DNA of 64,000 nt from Rhexocercosporidium sp. MPI-PUGE-AT-0058 (lineage: Eukaryota > Ascomycota > Leotiomycetes > Helotiales): the NCBI GenBank assembly GCA_020746875.1, contig JAGTJL010000017.1:124001-188000 (forward strand), given 5' to 3'. A model generated the notes under the pieces. It was given only the letters and a program-made list of their open reading frames with translations. It had not been told where the DNA came from and did no database searches. Shown in pieces: positions 33,119 to 44,294 of this stretch (position 1 is its first letter; every line of letters starts with the position of its first letter). Both the position numbers and the translations under genes were made by a program.

Positions 33119-34134
33119 ATGTCGCCGACTGCTACTCTTGGCGACGATCCTGTCGCATCAGACTGCTCTATCAGCCAGTCTAATCCGGTCGCGACCCAGA
33201 AACAGTCGCAGAAGGAATACACATCTGGGCACCCATCGCTTGCCTATGTCGATGAAGAAGCCGAAGAACCGCCAAAGCTCTCAGATCCGTACGAAGAACG
33301 TGCATACTTGAAGCATCGTCTCGCGATCGCTTTCAGAGTGTTCGCACAATTTGGGCTTGCTGAAGGTGTCGCGGGCCATATTACAGTTAGAGATCCTGTG
33401 GACCCCAACAGCTTTTGGGTAAACCCATTTGGCACGCATTTCAGCTTGATTCGGGACGAGGACTTGATTCGTGTGGATCATAATGGTAAAGTGGTAGAAG
33501 GTGGAAAAAACAAGAGGTTGAATTATGGTTAGTATCCTGCAATCTGCAATGTGTCCAATTTAGAGTTACCTACCCAAAAAAACAAAAAAAAGATGCTGAT
33601 GTGATGCCAGCCGCATATGCAATCCACGCAGAAATTCATAAAGCGCGACCAGATGTTCTCTGCGCAGCACATTCGCACAGCTTATATGGTCGAGCCATGT
33701 GCGCAACCGGTCGAACTCTCGACATGTTGACCCAAGATTTCTGCGTCTTCCACAACGATCACATACTCTACTCCAGCTTTGCAGGTCTAGTCTTAGCACC
33801 AGATGAGGGTAGAGCTATTGTGAAGTGTCTTGGGAACAAAAAGGCGGCGATACTGGGAAACCACGGTATTCTGACTGTCGGCCCAACAATTGAGGCAACA
33901 GTTGCATGGTTTGTCTTGTTCGAACGGTGTTGCCAGATTCAGCTAATTGCCGACGCGGCGGCATCTGGGCGAGGCGTACCGCTCGTGACTATCGGAGAGG
34001 AAGAGGCCAAGGCGACTTGGGAGGCTGTTGGCACAAATGGTAATGGATACTTTCAGGGTTTGCCATTGTTTCAAGTAGCAGAGCGTGAGTTTGGTGAGCG
34101 GTCACTACTTGGTAGAGGAACAACTGCGGCTTAG
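33119..34134 (+). CDS. Class II aldolase/adducin-family protein
   Basis: Two exons (33119-33527, 33593-34134) encode 316 residues. The aldolase II fold is shown by RLAIAFRVFAQFGLAEGVAGH (about residues 65-85), DPNSFWVNPFG, the metal-binding pair H163 and H165 in AAHSHSLYGRAMC, and a third His, H227, in AAILGNHGILTVG. The C-terminus carries FVLFERCCQIQL and an Ala/Gly-rich helix. Family members cleave or isomerise phosphorylated sugars in bacteria; fungal relatives of this type are soluble and mostly uncharacterised, so a sugar- or sugar-acid-linked lyase or epimerase role is inference only. It is transcribed away from the MFS gene and towards the Zn2Cys6 regulator, suggesting a co-regulated set. 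The intron join restores the frame exactly. Confidence 0.88.
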
Positions 34135-34562
34135 TAACGCATATGTAATTCAATCGAATTGTGTTCTATGAAAGTGCCTTTGTCCACTGCTAGTAAGCCT
34201 GGTCACCCCTAAAGAACTTTCTAGGGCATCCTCTACCAGACCCGTTTTAACTACAGTGCATCGCTTCGAGTTAACTGTAGACCTGCATCTTAAGTGAGTA
34301 CCTATCCAAGCCTTCTTTAGTATCAAAAAAAAAAAGCCCTTAGAAATATTCCCTTAGGATTGGATAGCGCAGAGTCGATAATGTAATGTTATTATTATGC
34401 TTTGGCGAGTCCTAAAACGGAATAATTGTCGAGGCTAGTGGCGAGCAAAATAGTGGAGCTACAAATAAGCCTTTGCTACCCCACTTGCAGGCCTATTTTA
34501 GATCATCAACCTCACATGCTGCGTGTCCCCTCGAACCCCTTTTACCTGCCAACACCACTACC

Positions 34563-36925
34563 ATGGATGAACGACTCTCCATCGATCCTGCTATATCCGG
34601 TCCTTCGCAAAAGCGTATTGCGGAGAAAACATCGGACACAAACCGCTCCAAGCGCGCAAAGTACACCTCGGCCGCGTGGTAACATTGTTCCTGACCATTA
34701 ATGTACAATCGCTAATCGAGATCAGCGAGGAATGCAAGAGGTGTAAAGTCAAGTGCATACGAGTTGACGATGGCATTAATTGCCAGCGTTGCGCAGCCAT
34801 GCACATTCCCTGTATTGTTCATCATACTACAATGCAGGCAATGAAGAAGGATAGGCAAATGGCCTCAGGCGATAGGTACAAAGGTTGTGAGCATAGAATT
34901 TGACTTGTAGCTGATTGCGCACAGACATTACGAGCAGCTGAGCGATGAAATCGCATCGCTGCGTCGACAGGTGACCGCGCTGACGGCAACCGTGGAGTCT
35001 CGCTTGCAATTGATTCCAGCTCAACCATCTATCACTGACTCTACCTGCCAAGCCCCCAATAGGACTCCTCTTCCCCGGAGCGGGCAGCCAAGGGAGCCAC
35101 AATTCATTGGGCCAACACGGTCTGCCTTCAGCTTTAACATTGCCCAAACAGCACTGACTCGCATGGGTCTCTCGCCAGATCAACACGTGCCCACTGGCCA
35201 GTCATCAAATAGTTCATCACGAGCGCCAACTCCAGGGTCATCGCCAGAAATTATCGCGGCAACTCTATGCTCGGACTCTGACTGCCTGCTCAGCTTTTCT
35301 GATGCCGAAATTGCGCGACTCATATGCGTATATCAAGAGGAGGTGATCAGTTGCCACCCGATTATTGATACCGAGGTGATAGCACTCAATTTCCCACACA
35401 TTTTAGAACTAGCCAGACATCCTACTCGTCTGGAGGTTGTATTACCGAAGATTGATAGCAGGGACATACACATGCTCAGGATAGTTATAGCAACAGCAAT
35501 CACCACTGAGCCGCAAGGGAAGAGTGAAGCCTGTGCCAGATTGATCGCCGCTGTAGAACAAGATATTGGGATTATATCTAGTGCGTCCGAAGTTGGACTA
35601 AAAGATGTGCAAATCATGGCCATGCTAGTATGTCTAAAATGAACCTTCAACTGGCGAGTCTGAGATTGCCGAGAGAATTTGCTAACTTCTTACAGAGTAT
35701 TTACTTCTGCCATGTCGAAGAAGAACTATTCGCTTGGCGTGCTATCGGCCGAGCTGCGCGCCAGTGTTTAGAGATGGGTCTTCACCGCAAGCAGAGCCTG
35801 GACAATTGCTTCAAAGACGCAGACGCTCGCAAGTTCGCCGCCCAGGTCTTTTGGGTAGTATACGAGCTCGATCGTCGATGGAGCTTCGGCACTAGCCTTT
35901 CATTTGCACTCGATGACCGCGATATCGATGTGGAATTGCCCCGACCTGACGGCGAGCATCCGTATTTCAAGTGTATGGTTACTTACGCAAGACTTTGCTC
36001 TAGAGTATGGGAAGCGTTGCCACCATATGGTTCCTCGTCCCAATCGATACCGAAAGAGAAAGAGGAGTACTTGGACTTTATCACTCAGAACTGGCTTTTG
36101 TCGATTCCGGAAGAAGTACGATTCCGACATCCTCGCTTAGGGCTGGCGCCAAAAACTCAGCCTCGGATCCTGCATCGTCTCCGGACCCTGTGTTACCTCC
36201 GAGGCAATTACATTCGTCTCCTTATCCATCGACACCACGTGTTAAATCCTGATAACGTTAATGCGGACATGCAAAGTGCACGCCTAGTCGTTGATATCGC
36301 CAAAGACAGCATTGACGTGTTGGTCCATTTCAGCGAAACGAGCGATATCTACATTCGCCAACAAGCTATATATCACTTCTACCTGCTGAGCGGCCTTGGC
36401 ACCATGCTTCTCGCCGTTTGCCACGCACCAGGCATATTTGTAGAGACATGTAGAGACTCCTTTGTGTCCGCCGTAGAGCTCGTCAAAGGCTTCTCCCGCC
36501 ACAGCTCTGCTAGTCGTAGGTTGTGGAAGAGTATCCGCGGCCTTTTGTCTATCATTAAATCACTCGGTGGTCAAAGCGATGCAACTTCAAGAAAGACCGC
36601 CAAGACCATTAATATCACAAAGGCCACTTCGCAAAGCGCCGACTCGTGGGAGCACGGCCAACCGCAAAATGGGATTATTGGAGAGCCCAATTGCGAGGCG
36701 GCCAGCTTTTGGGAAGACGACTCGACCTTCACTGAAGACTGTTCCAGCTCGATACCCGACGTCTCTGACTTGAGTAACGACCTGATGTACCTATACAATG
36801 CTTTTGGCGCGACTGGGACGGCTATGTCAATGCAGTCAGAAGTGGTAGCGGGCAATTTGAGCGGGCATGGCCCTCTTGGGTGGGAGATTGATGAGATTTC
36901 GGGATACTTCCGGGACCTTATTTAA
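34563..36925 (+). CDS. Zn2Cys6 fungal transcription factor with middle homology domain
   Basis: Four exons (34563-34678, 34726-34875, 34925-35627, 35696-36925) encode 732 residues. A basic run NRSKRAKYTSAA precedes the binuclear zinc cluster C39-x2-C42-x6-C49-x8-C58-x2-C61-x6-C68; an extra Cys (C45) lies where a basic residue is usual. A short coiled coil HYEQLSDEIASLRRQV (about residues 89-104) should mediate dimerisation. The fungal-specific domain spans about residues 200-560 with ELFAWRAIGRAARQCLEMG and AQVFWVVYELDRRWSFG. The C-terminus is acidic and likely activating. The first exon join creates the first zinc Cys, confirming the splice. It is probably the local regulator of the transporter/aldolase pair; this is inferred from position. 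Confidence 0.9.
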
Positions 36926-37132
36926 GGGGCATAATTTTCTAAGAATGAGTGTGCAGTAGCAACAGATTGAGGATCCCGGGCTATGGCTCCTACCTCTTAT
37001 GTAAGGCTCCTTTTGCGGTCAAAACGAAAGTATCACGAACCACGGATCACAAGTATCTTGGCCCTAGCATTAGAATTCATCCTTTACACTATAAAGAAGA
37101 TAAGTTCTTGTATAAAACCCCGGAAGCTCTGG
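36926..37132. other. 3' flank of the regulator gene
   Basis: Short transition from gene island to AT-rich repeats. No gene was recognised. Confidence 0.4.
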
Positions 37133-37294
37133 TAATATAAAGCTAGTCTTAATACAAAGCTAATTTCAATATAAAGCTAATAACCGATGCGAGAGCTAAA
37201 TAGCTTGGCGCCTAAAAGTAGTTATATAGACCTAGTTTCCCCCGAAGTAATAGAATCATCATTCACACCAAATCTCTTCTTTTCAATAGCTAAA
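37133..37294. repeat. Dispersed repeat, copy 2 (tandem array shortened)
   Basis: Begins with about three degenerate 17-bp units (to about 37185) and continues with the same sequence as 19806-19942, including CCGATGCGAGAGCTAA and ATTCACACCAAATCTCTTCT. Sequence diverges after TTTTCA in both copies. Confidence 0.7.
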
Positions 37295-38496
37295 TCCCGA
37301 ACCTCGTCGACTAAGGCAAAACTAAAGGTAAAGTCATCTTAAGCTATAAGTAGCTTTAAAGCAAGGTCGTATATTTCTTTAAGGAGCTATTAGAATTAAT
37401 ATAAATACTTTAATATTTATTAATAAAAAAAAAATATCGGAGTACTTACGGCGATATACCGGGACTTTTAATTACGGCAGCGATTATACTTAATACTATT
37501 AGCTTTTGAAAAAGCATAAACGTGGTTTACTACGCCGCTAGCGAAATAGCGGGCGCAGCGGTAGTAAATCGAAGCTATAACGAAGGCAAGTCGAATGTAT
37601 AATTTAATATAATATAATATAATATAATATAATATAATATAATAAAGGAGAGATAAAAGGATAACAAAGTCAAATCGGAGAAGAAGATAATAATATTAAT
37701 TAAAGATTAGATTTATTTAAAGGCCAAAATGTAAATAACTTACGGCAGAACTCGCTATACCGCCTAACTACGCGAATTATTATTAATCTAAACCCGTTTA
37801 TATTCTGATTTAAGTCCGTAATATTACTATTTACTCTACGAGTAGGTTATTTTTATTTTAAGGAGTCGAGTCCGATTTAAGTCCGTATGTATTTCGATTT
37901 ACGTTCGTTATATTATATTATTATAATATTACCTCGTATCTTATAGATAAGATTTTAAGAAAGGGAATAATATTAAGAGTAGAATCTAATATAAGGAAGG
38001 TCGAGGGTTTTACGGAAAGTTTACAGGCTTAGCACAGATCACGTGTTAATATCTTTATTTATTTACTTCGGAGGGGAGTAAAGAAGATTTAAAAGGCTAG
38101 AGATCAGTTTAAATTATAATTAAGATACCCTGAACGTTTCGAATAATAATTCCCTATCATTTGAACTTTATAGGAGTATTAAAAGCACGGCGCGAGGAAA
38201 GAGTAAGGACGTGTCAAGAGCTGTAAGTGAATAGCTTTACCACTGAACCAGCACGGACCAAAAGATATAATAACCGAAGCTGAGCTTCGATTAGCTAACT
38301 TATTCTACTATATATAAAGAATATCACGTGAGTATACCCCACGTGATAGCTCTTTACAGGACGGAAGCAGCCGAAAGTCTTGCTTTAACAGCGATCTTCT
38401 TCTTACTATTAATAATAGCTCGAACTTATTATAAGTTAATAATTATTCTTTAATTAATTAATCGATTTTCAATTAATAAATCGAAAATCAATAGAT
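37295..38496. other. AT-rich RIP-type sequence
   Basis: Decayed repeat sequence rich in TA and retaining CG. No coding block was recognised. It includes an AATAT microsatellite and a tRNA-like motif, listed separately. Confidence 0.5.
37599..37644. repeat. (AATAT)n microsatellite
   Basis: About nine copies of the pentamer AATAT in the AT-rich block. Confidence 0.9.
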
Positions 38497-38740
38497 TGTG
38501 ACGCTTGCTCTATAAAAGGCGACAATCACGTGTAATTGGCGTCTCACATTCTATAGTAAGAATATGAAGATAACAAGAGTCTCTTAAAATCTATAACTAC
38601 GTAGGAAAGAAGGTATGGAAAGAAGTAGGTTATATATAAAGGTAAGCTCCACAGAGGCTCGTCTAATCTCGGCATCTTCTTAATTAGGGAGTGAATAGCC
38701 AAGGCTGGAAATGAGGCTCTGGAAGCTCTAAACCGTCATA
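38497..38740. repeat. Solo LTR, second LTR family (copy 2)
   Basis: 244 bp, starting TGTGACGCTTGC and ending CCGTCATA, and alignable with 19241-19484. It is flanked by a perfect 5-bp duplication TAGAT (38492-38496 and 38741-38745), which fixes both ends. No internal sequence adjoins it. Confidence 0.88.
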
Positions 38741-39708
38741 TAGATCGAAAAACAAGTAACTTATATTATTTTAACGGGCTAATCGGCGGGAAGCATTAAC
38801 CGCTTTGGCAGAACGCTTTAAGATATTTATAGCGTCGAAAGAAGCAGCCGTAAGATTTATTAATTGATTGATTGATTAGTAATTAATTAATTAATAAATC
38901 GAAAACAGTTGATCTGTGAGTTATCGAGTATTTACAGGTTTAGGTTTAAGAAGGAAATCGTTAGTTTATATAATTAGGTTATTTGCTTAATTACTTTATA
39001 CAGGTGCAGTTATTTGCTTGATTCTTTTTTATCATTTGCTTTCGCTTAATTTAGCTAATTATAATAGTAGTGGCTTACTATATCACTTGGCTAAGGAGTA
39101 TATCGTATAAGTGCGAGCAGCTGCCCTCTTAATATTATACGTAACTTAATTAAGTTCTATTATTATAAATCGCTTTTAAGAGAATAACTGTTTCTTTTAA
39201 TTTCCTTTTATAATTAAAATAACAATTAATCACTTTAATTTAACTTAAACTGCTCGTAATGCTTTAATCTACTTCCATACTATACCCTTTAATTTATAAA
39301 GTAAAGACTTTCTTTTGTTACGGAATAGCTCTTATTAAATTATATATTTAATAATAATTTAATCGAGTTTTAAGTATCTCTTGATTTTATATAAGTTTAT
39401 ATATTTACGAGCTTACTTAACGATTTATTTACGTAAATGTAAAAAAAGTTCGTAACTTTTTCTTTAATTCTAAAACGTCGTAATAAAAGGAGTATGTAAA
39501 GATAGCATTTTTGTTATAATTGTAAAGAGAAAGAAAAACACCTGTCGCGAAATGTCGCGGTTTTATACGTCTCGCTTAACATCAGTTGGAGGGAACTGTA
39601 ACTGTTGAGAAATATGACAGTTCACAAATGCACCAAGGCTGCATTCACAATAAAACCATCACCAACCCAACCCGAGTATTAACATCCACTTTAAACCAAG
39701 GACCGAGA
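38741..39708. other. AT-rich repeat flank and upstream region of the ATPase-fold gene
   Basis: AT-rich with GATT/AATT tetramer runs near 38,858-38,890, returning to normal composition at about 39,560. No gene recognised before 39,709. Confidence 0.45.
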
Positions 39709-40812
39709 ATGCCGACCCAAAATAATTACCTCATTATCTTCACCTGCGTCGTCGTCTTCCTGCTGGTGCCGTTTTGCAGCTTCATCGGCAAGAGGGCAGC
39801 GACAATAAGGGTGCCTGGCATGCCCGGCGTAGGCGTCTCCCTGACTGCCAGCTATGGCGTCGTCTCCTTGCGCAAAGATGATGGAACATTCGAGGATGTT
39901 GGCTGCATCGAAAACGTTGAAGAGTATGCAGAGATGATCGAGCGTCTATCTGCGCCCGAAGCACAGCGCGCTAGGTAAGTCTATAATCTCACACCTTTCG
40001 TAGTGTTGCTAATTTTTCGACTCTTTAGCCCTCCCTATTATACTATGGATGACCTCTGGGAGGACTGGCCGCGACAGCTACTTCGGAGCGCACGTAAGCG
40101 CATCGGGCTCGCAGCATCAGGCGATGTAGCTGTGTTGAGTCGCGTGCTACAGCAGGTTCTCGATCTTCAACCTGCTGATCCGAGAATATCTCTCCGAGCG
40201 AATCCAGTTGTCATTAGCTATCCTGCCCTGTACGGCTTGTCGCAAGAAGACATCGCCGACGCAGCCGAATATCTCGGCCTCTCTATACTCTCAGGCAACC
40301 ACCATTATCAGCCCCGCAATATTGTCGCGGCATATGCTGGTCACGGTCTAGGCCTCTGCGATAATTATAGGGATATGGAGACTCGCCGCCAGGAAGGCCT
40401 CAGTCTTCCAGTGTGCGAAGTACTCCTTATTGAACACACCGAGCACGCACTTTTCTTGCACGCCAAGGTCATGCGCGAAGCTTCCGAACTGGCGAGTCGC
40501 GAAATCGCCATCTTTACAGACTTCAGCCTTGGTCATATAGAGGTGCCTAGGCGTGCCGACAAGATTGGCCAGGCAGTACGGCAGTTCCTGGAAGAGAAGT
40601 ACAAGAATATTGGACTGCCGGACAAGTTTACAGCTATTATGACGGGTAGCAACATACACGAGGAGGTTGTAGAAGCTATCGAGAAAGCAGCCAAAGACTT
40701 GGGCTGCGACTTACAGATACTGAGCGGAGAACCGGAGTACATTGCTGCAAGAGGAGCTGCGGAGCTGGCGTGGCGCTCACTTGAGCGAGTAGTGCTAGCA
40801 GAGGAGCTCTAG
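39709..40812 (+). CDS. Hsp70/actin-like ATPase-fold protein with N-terminal membrane anchor
   Basis: Two exons (39709-39974, 40029-40812) encode 349 residues from the preferred Met; an in-frame Met lies further upstream at 39586. Residues about 7-27 form a transmembrane anchor (NNYLIIFTCVVVFLLVPF). A weak nucleotide-binding-like segment GVGVSLTASYGVVSL and DGTFEDVG follow. The second half resembles the fungal actin-like/Hsp70-like ATPase group: SYPALYGLSQEDIADAAEYL, NIVAAYAGHGLGLC, TAIMTGSNIHEEVVEAIEKA and EPEYIAARGAAELAW. There is no substrate-binding domain, and the canonical phosphate-loop Gly-rich motifs are poorly conserved, so ATPase activity is uncertain. The gene sits alone next to a RIP block. 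The splice join restores frame (AG|C, Ser). The family assignment is moderate. Confidence 0.75.
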
Positions 40813-43408
40813 GTCGTGTGTTTAGACACTACTCTTAACTCGTTGCCTCAAAGAGTCATTGTCACTATGTTTATTACGGACAGTCCGGTATTCCTACAGT
40901 CTTTCGTTGGCCCTCTCTTCCAAGGCCTACCATGCTTTATCCTCAAGTTCTTCCTATCTACAAATATAATCTTTAACGTCCTAAGATCTATAATGTGCAT
41001 CCCTACGTGCCGGAAAACAGTTGAGAATTGGAAGAAGAAGTGATAGCAGTATGCTTAATTGGCTAGAACTAGGTTCCTTGATGAGATGATATACCGGTAG
41101 ACACGGATTATAATACACCTTACTCAGAGACCGGGATTACTTAGCTAATAAAATCCCGGTATGCCGGAAACGACTAATAAGATTGTAAGGATCGCGGATT
41201 TTTCTCTACAACGTCCTCTTTAAACTAACCACAACAATAAAAATTTATATCTGAAGCTTAGAAATAAGTTTATCACTCAAGTTTTATTCATCTGGCGGCA
41301 TGTGAATATTGAAATTCGTCTAATTTTTCGCCACGTAGGTTTCCCGGCACGTCACGTAGGGAGGGACATTTGCCATGTGCACGCTTATCATTCCTGCCAC
41401 TGGACCCTTAGCATAAGGGGCCGAGATCTCAGCGGTATAAGTAGAATCAGTCCTACTTCAATTTTCTGTCGCGTCGGGGGTTTTTTTTCCCTCACGGGAG
41501 TCTCTCTATATATACGCTCATTCTCTGGACTTCTTAGAAGGCCAGATATTAGTTCTTTGGATATATTTCCCTTAAACTCTACAAAATTTGCCTACCGTGA
41601 ACTCCATCTGACAATATTATACTAGATTTAGAGCCTGTACCTTCTGTGAACGGTAGATTTGAGATATATTATCTGGAGTAACGCGTTTTCGCTTAAGGCC
41701 TTTTTTCCCCTCGTATCTGTATAAGGTTTCCTCGCAGATTCTATCATGTCCTCATCGATACTAAGAATGTCCTATGGAATTAATAGTATAGTATAAGTCT
41801 TGTCGTCGATGACGGCTTAGAGGTAATCTTTGAAAGTTGCTGGCTCTCCCGTCACCTAGATATCGCGGACTCTTCCCGCGAAACCTTTTCGTAATCCAGA
41901 ACATGAAAGGCTTGAGGCGAGTCGAGATGATAAACGGAGAGATGCTTAGGATCCCGTCGATATCACTGGGGAAGAGGAACTTCGATGGTATGCAGTAAAA
42001 AGTTAAGGAAATTGAGAATCCCCAAGCTTAAAACTACACTTTACAATTCGATTTATAAGACACCGTAGAAGTATCAGAAAGAACAATTATATAAAGCACC
42101 CCCTCAAGAAGGTAGAGAGATCTGGGAAAGGAGATCTACATACTTCACGTGATGAGCGTCATGTGGGTGTTGGGGCTCTGTTGGGGGAGGCGTGGCTCGG
42201 TTCCAAACGGGGAAGTTGAATTGCTTTGTTTATTTATAGCCGCTGTGATCCAATACCTGGAGTACGGTAGGTCGAGAGAGATGCATAATTGGAAGAATAT
42301 ATACAGACGAAACCGCGAATGATACCCACTTCTCAGTCTTGAGGTTACGTGAAGCTTTCTTTGTATCGAAGTATTGAAGTGCACTTATCCATTTCCACCC
42401 CACTCAACTTAATTTATTTATTAAGGCGTGGATCTTACACCTCCCGAAAAAATAGCAGAAGGAAATGGTATAACGGAATTCAGAAACTTTAAGTGGGGAA
42501 TGTAGACTGTATATTACAATACATTCACGACTTCGCCTCCTCTGCATAAACTCCTAAGCCAGGTAGATAAAGAGAGCCCTCTAACATGGGAAGAGAGCTC
42601 CAATTACTCTCTCTCTTATGTTTTCTCGGAGGCGAGGATGAAGCATCGGGCTGTCGTATGTCCTATAGCCAAACAAATACACATTGTTTCCAGCCAGCCT
42701 GCCAGCCAGCCAGCCAGTGCCTCTGGCCGTACAGAACATAGAAAACGCTGGCGGAAACAAGCAATAATCTCCAGATGAACAATTTAGCCTCATCTGAGGG
42801 TATATATCCTATTTTCTCTTGCTCTCTGGTATCTGGGTAAGAGGGCACTCAGAACCATTAAACGGGTATACGTAATAGCCACAAGGAAGTAATTGAGCTC
42901 ATTGACTTTTAATATTGAAGACTATGGAGAAATTTCTGTTCCAGAACTTGCCAAAACCGTCCCTTGTCTACTTGGTCGTGAAACCGTATTGCTTTGATTA
43001 TTTTTCTTGCACATCCTCCCGTGTATCTTGATAGAGTGGCGACGGTAATTGACTTGTTCACGTGCCAAGAGGCATTCGTTTTTTTGTACCTCGGAGTGTA
43101 CTTGGCCATGTTACAAGGGTTTAAAGATCTGCAAGAGGGTCATTGTGCTCCTTGATATCCGGCAAAGGTACAACCATTCTTTTCTTGCCAAGAGCTGTGA
43201 TGCTTGTCTCGATACCCAATTTAGAAGGCTATGTAGTTCAACGACCTGGTGTTTTATTGTATTTCAGAGTGTTCTGCGAAGGGTGAATAGTTGATGACAA
43301 AGGTCATTCTGACCAAAACAAAACAGACTGTGATTCGTGGTCAGATATCTAACGCTATAGCTAAGTTCTGTTCATTTACTTTCGTTTCTCTCGTTCTTCT
43401 TATTTTGT
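40813..43408. other. Intergenic, no gene recognised
   Basis: 2.6 kb with short open frames only (up to 107 codons) and no motifs. Around 41,080-41,180 and 41,640-41,760 the sequence is AT-rich and may contain old repeat remnants. Confidence 0.4.
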
Positions 43409-44294
43409 TCAACCATCTAGAGCCACCTCCATTGCGTCGAACCAATTCTTGTCTAATCCCGTATAGTCATCTTCTTTCAAAACCAGCGAACACGAGAACA
43501 GGACATAGTAGGTAACCTGACCAAGACGTGGATTATAGCGGACATCCAGAACTCGGAGGAAGGTATCGGTAATACTGACGATCCGGGCCTGAATGGAAAA
43601 TTAGCCTTAACAGTTTGCATTATTTGCAAAAAAGAGGCAAAACGAAACAGCAAGAAAGACTCACAGAATATTCCCTGACAGATAAAGATCCATTTTTAGA
43701 TGACAGCAGTGACAAGACTTGGCGTATAACAATAGCAAAAGTGCATGTAAGCTCTCCTGACAAGAACACTCCTTGTGTGCCTTCTCCAACAGCGAAGTCA
43801 TGATATACGATGCCGCCTCGTAGGATCTCCAAATAAACACCATCCTTGCCTAGTACATAGGTAACGGTTATACCAGAAAGATGCCAGAGGCCTCTGTCGC
43901 CGCGTTCCAAGTCTTTTTCCAAGCGAGAGCTATCCTTAATTCTAAGAGAGAAAAGAAGAAAAATGTTAGTTAGGGCATACAAAAGTATAACAAGAAAGGC
44001 AGGGCAGATTAGAAACAAGAAGAGGACAAAGACTTACCGACGACATCGTATACTTTCAACATCGCGACCATATGTCCTAGAGATACACAGCTCCGGTAAA
44101 GTAGTTAGCCCATCTCTCTACATCTACCTTTCGGTGGCAATAAAGGATTTCACGAGGCATGTCATCAAGGGGGAGATCGAAAAACGGACCGGGGCGGCGG
44201 AGACGGGAAGAAACCACTTAAGAGGGCTTGATTTGGGTTGCACGGTATTGGACATCTCTAGCCAATGTTGGTGTTGTCCAATTTTCTGGTCCAT
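43409..44294 (-). CDS. Uncharacterised four-exon protein
   Basis: A model with exons 44128-44294, 44038-44076, 43665-43941 and 43409-43588 encodes 220 residues; all introns are GT-AG, phases agree and the sum is 663 nt. The start is ATG at 44292-44294; an in-frame Met (44253-44255) is an alternative. The product reads coherently across joins, for example TYGRDVESIRC from exon 2, GLWHLSGITVTYVLGKDGVY and LEILRGGIVYHDFAVGEG in exon 3, and ARIVSITDTFLRVLDVRYNP in exon 4. There is no signal peptide and no long membrane segment. I do not recognise the family. The regular beta-strand-like alternation suggests a small folded domain. The evidence is splice consistency only, so it could be a chance or decayed gene. 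Confidence 0.45.
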
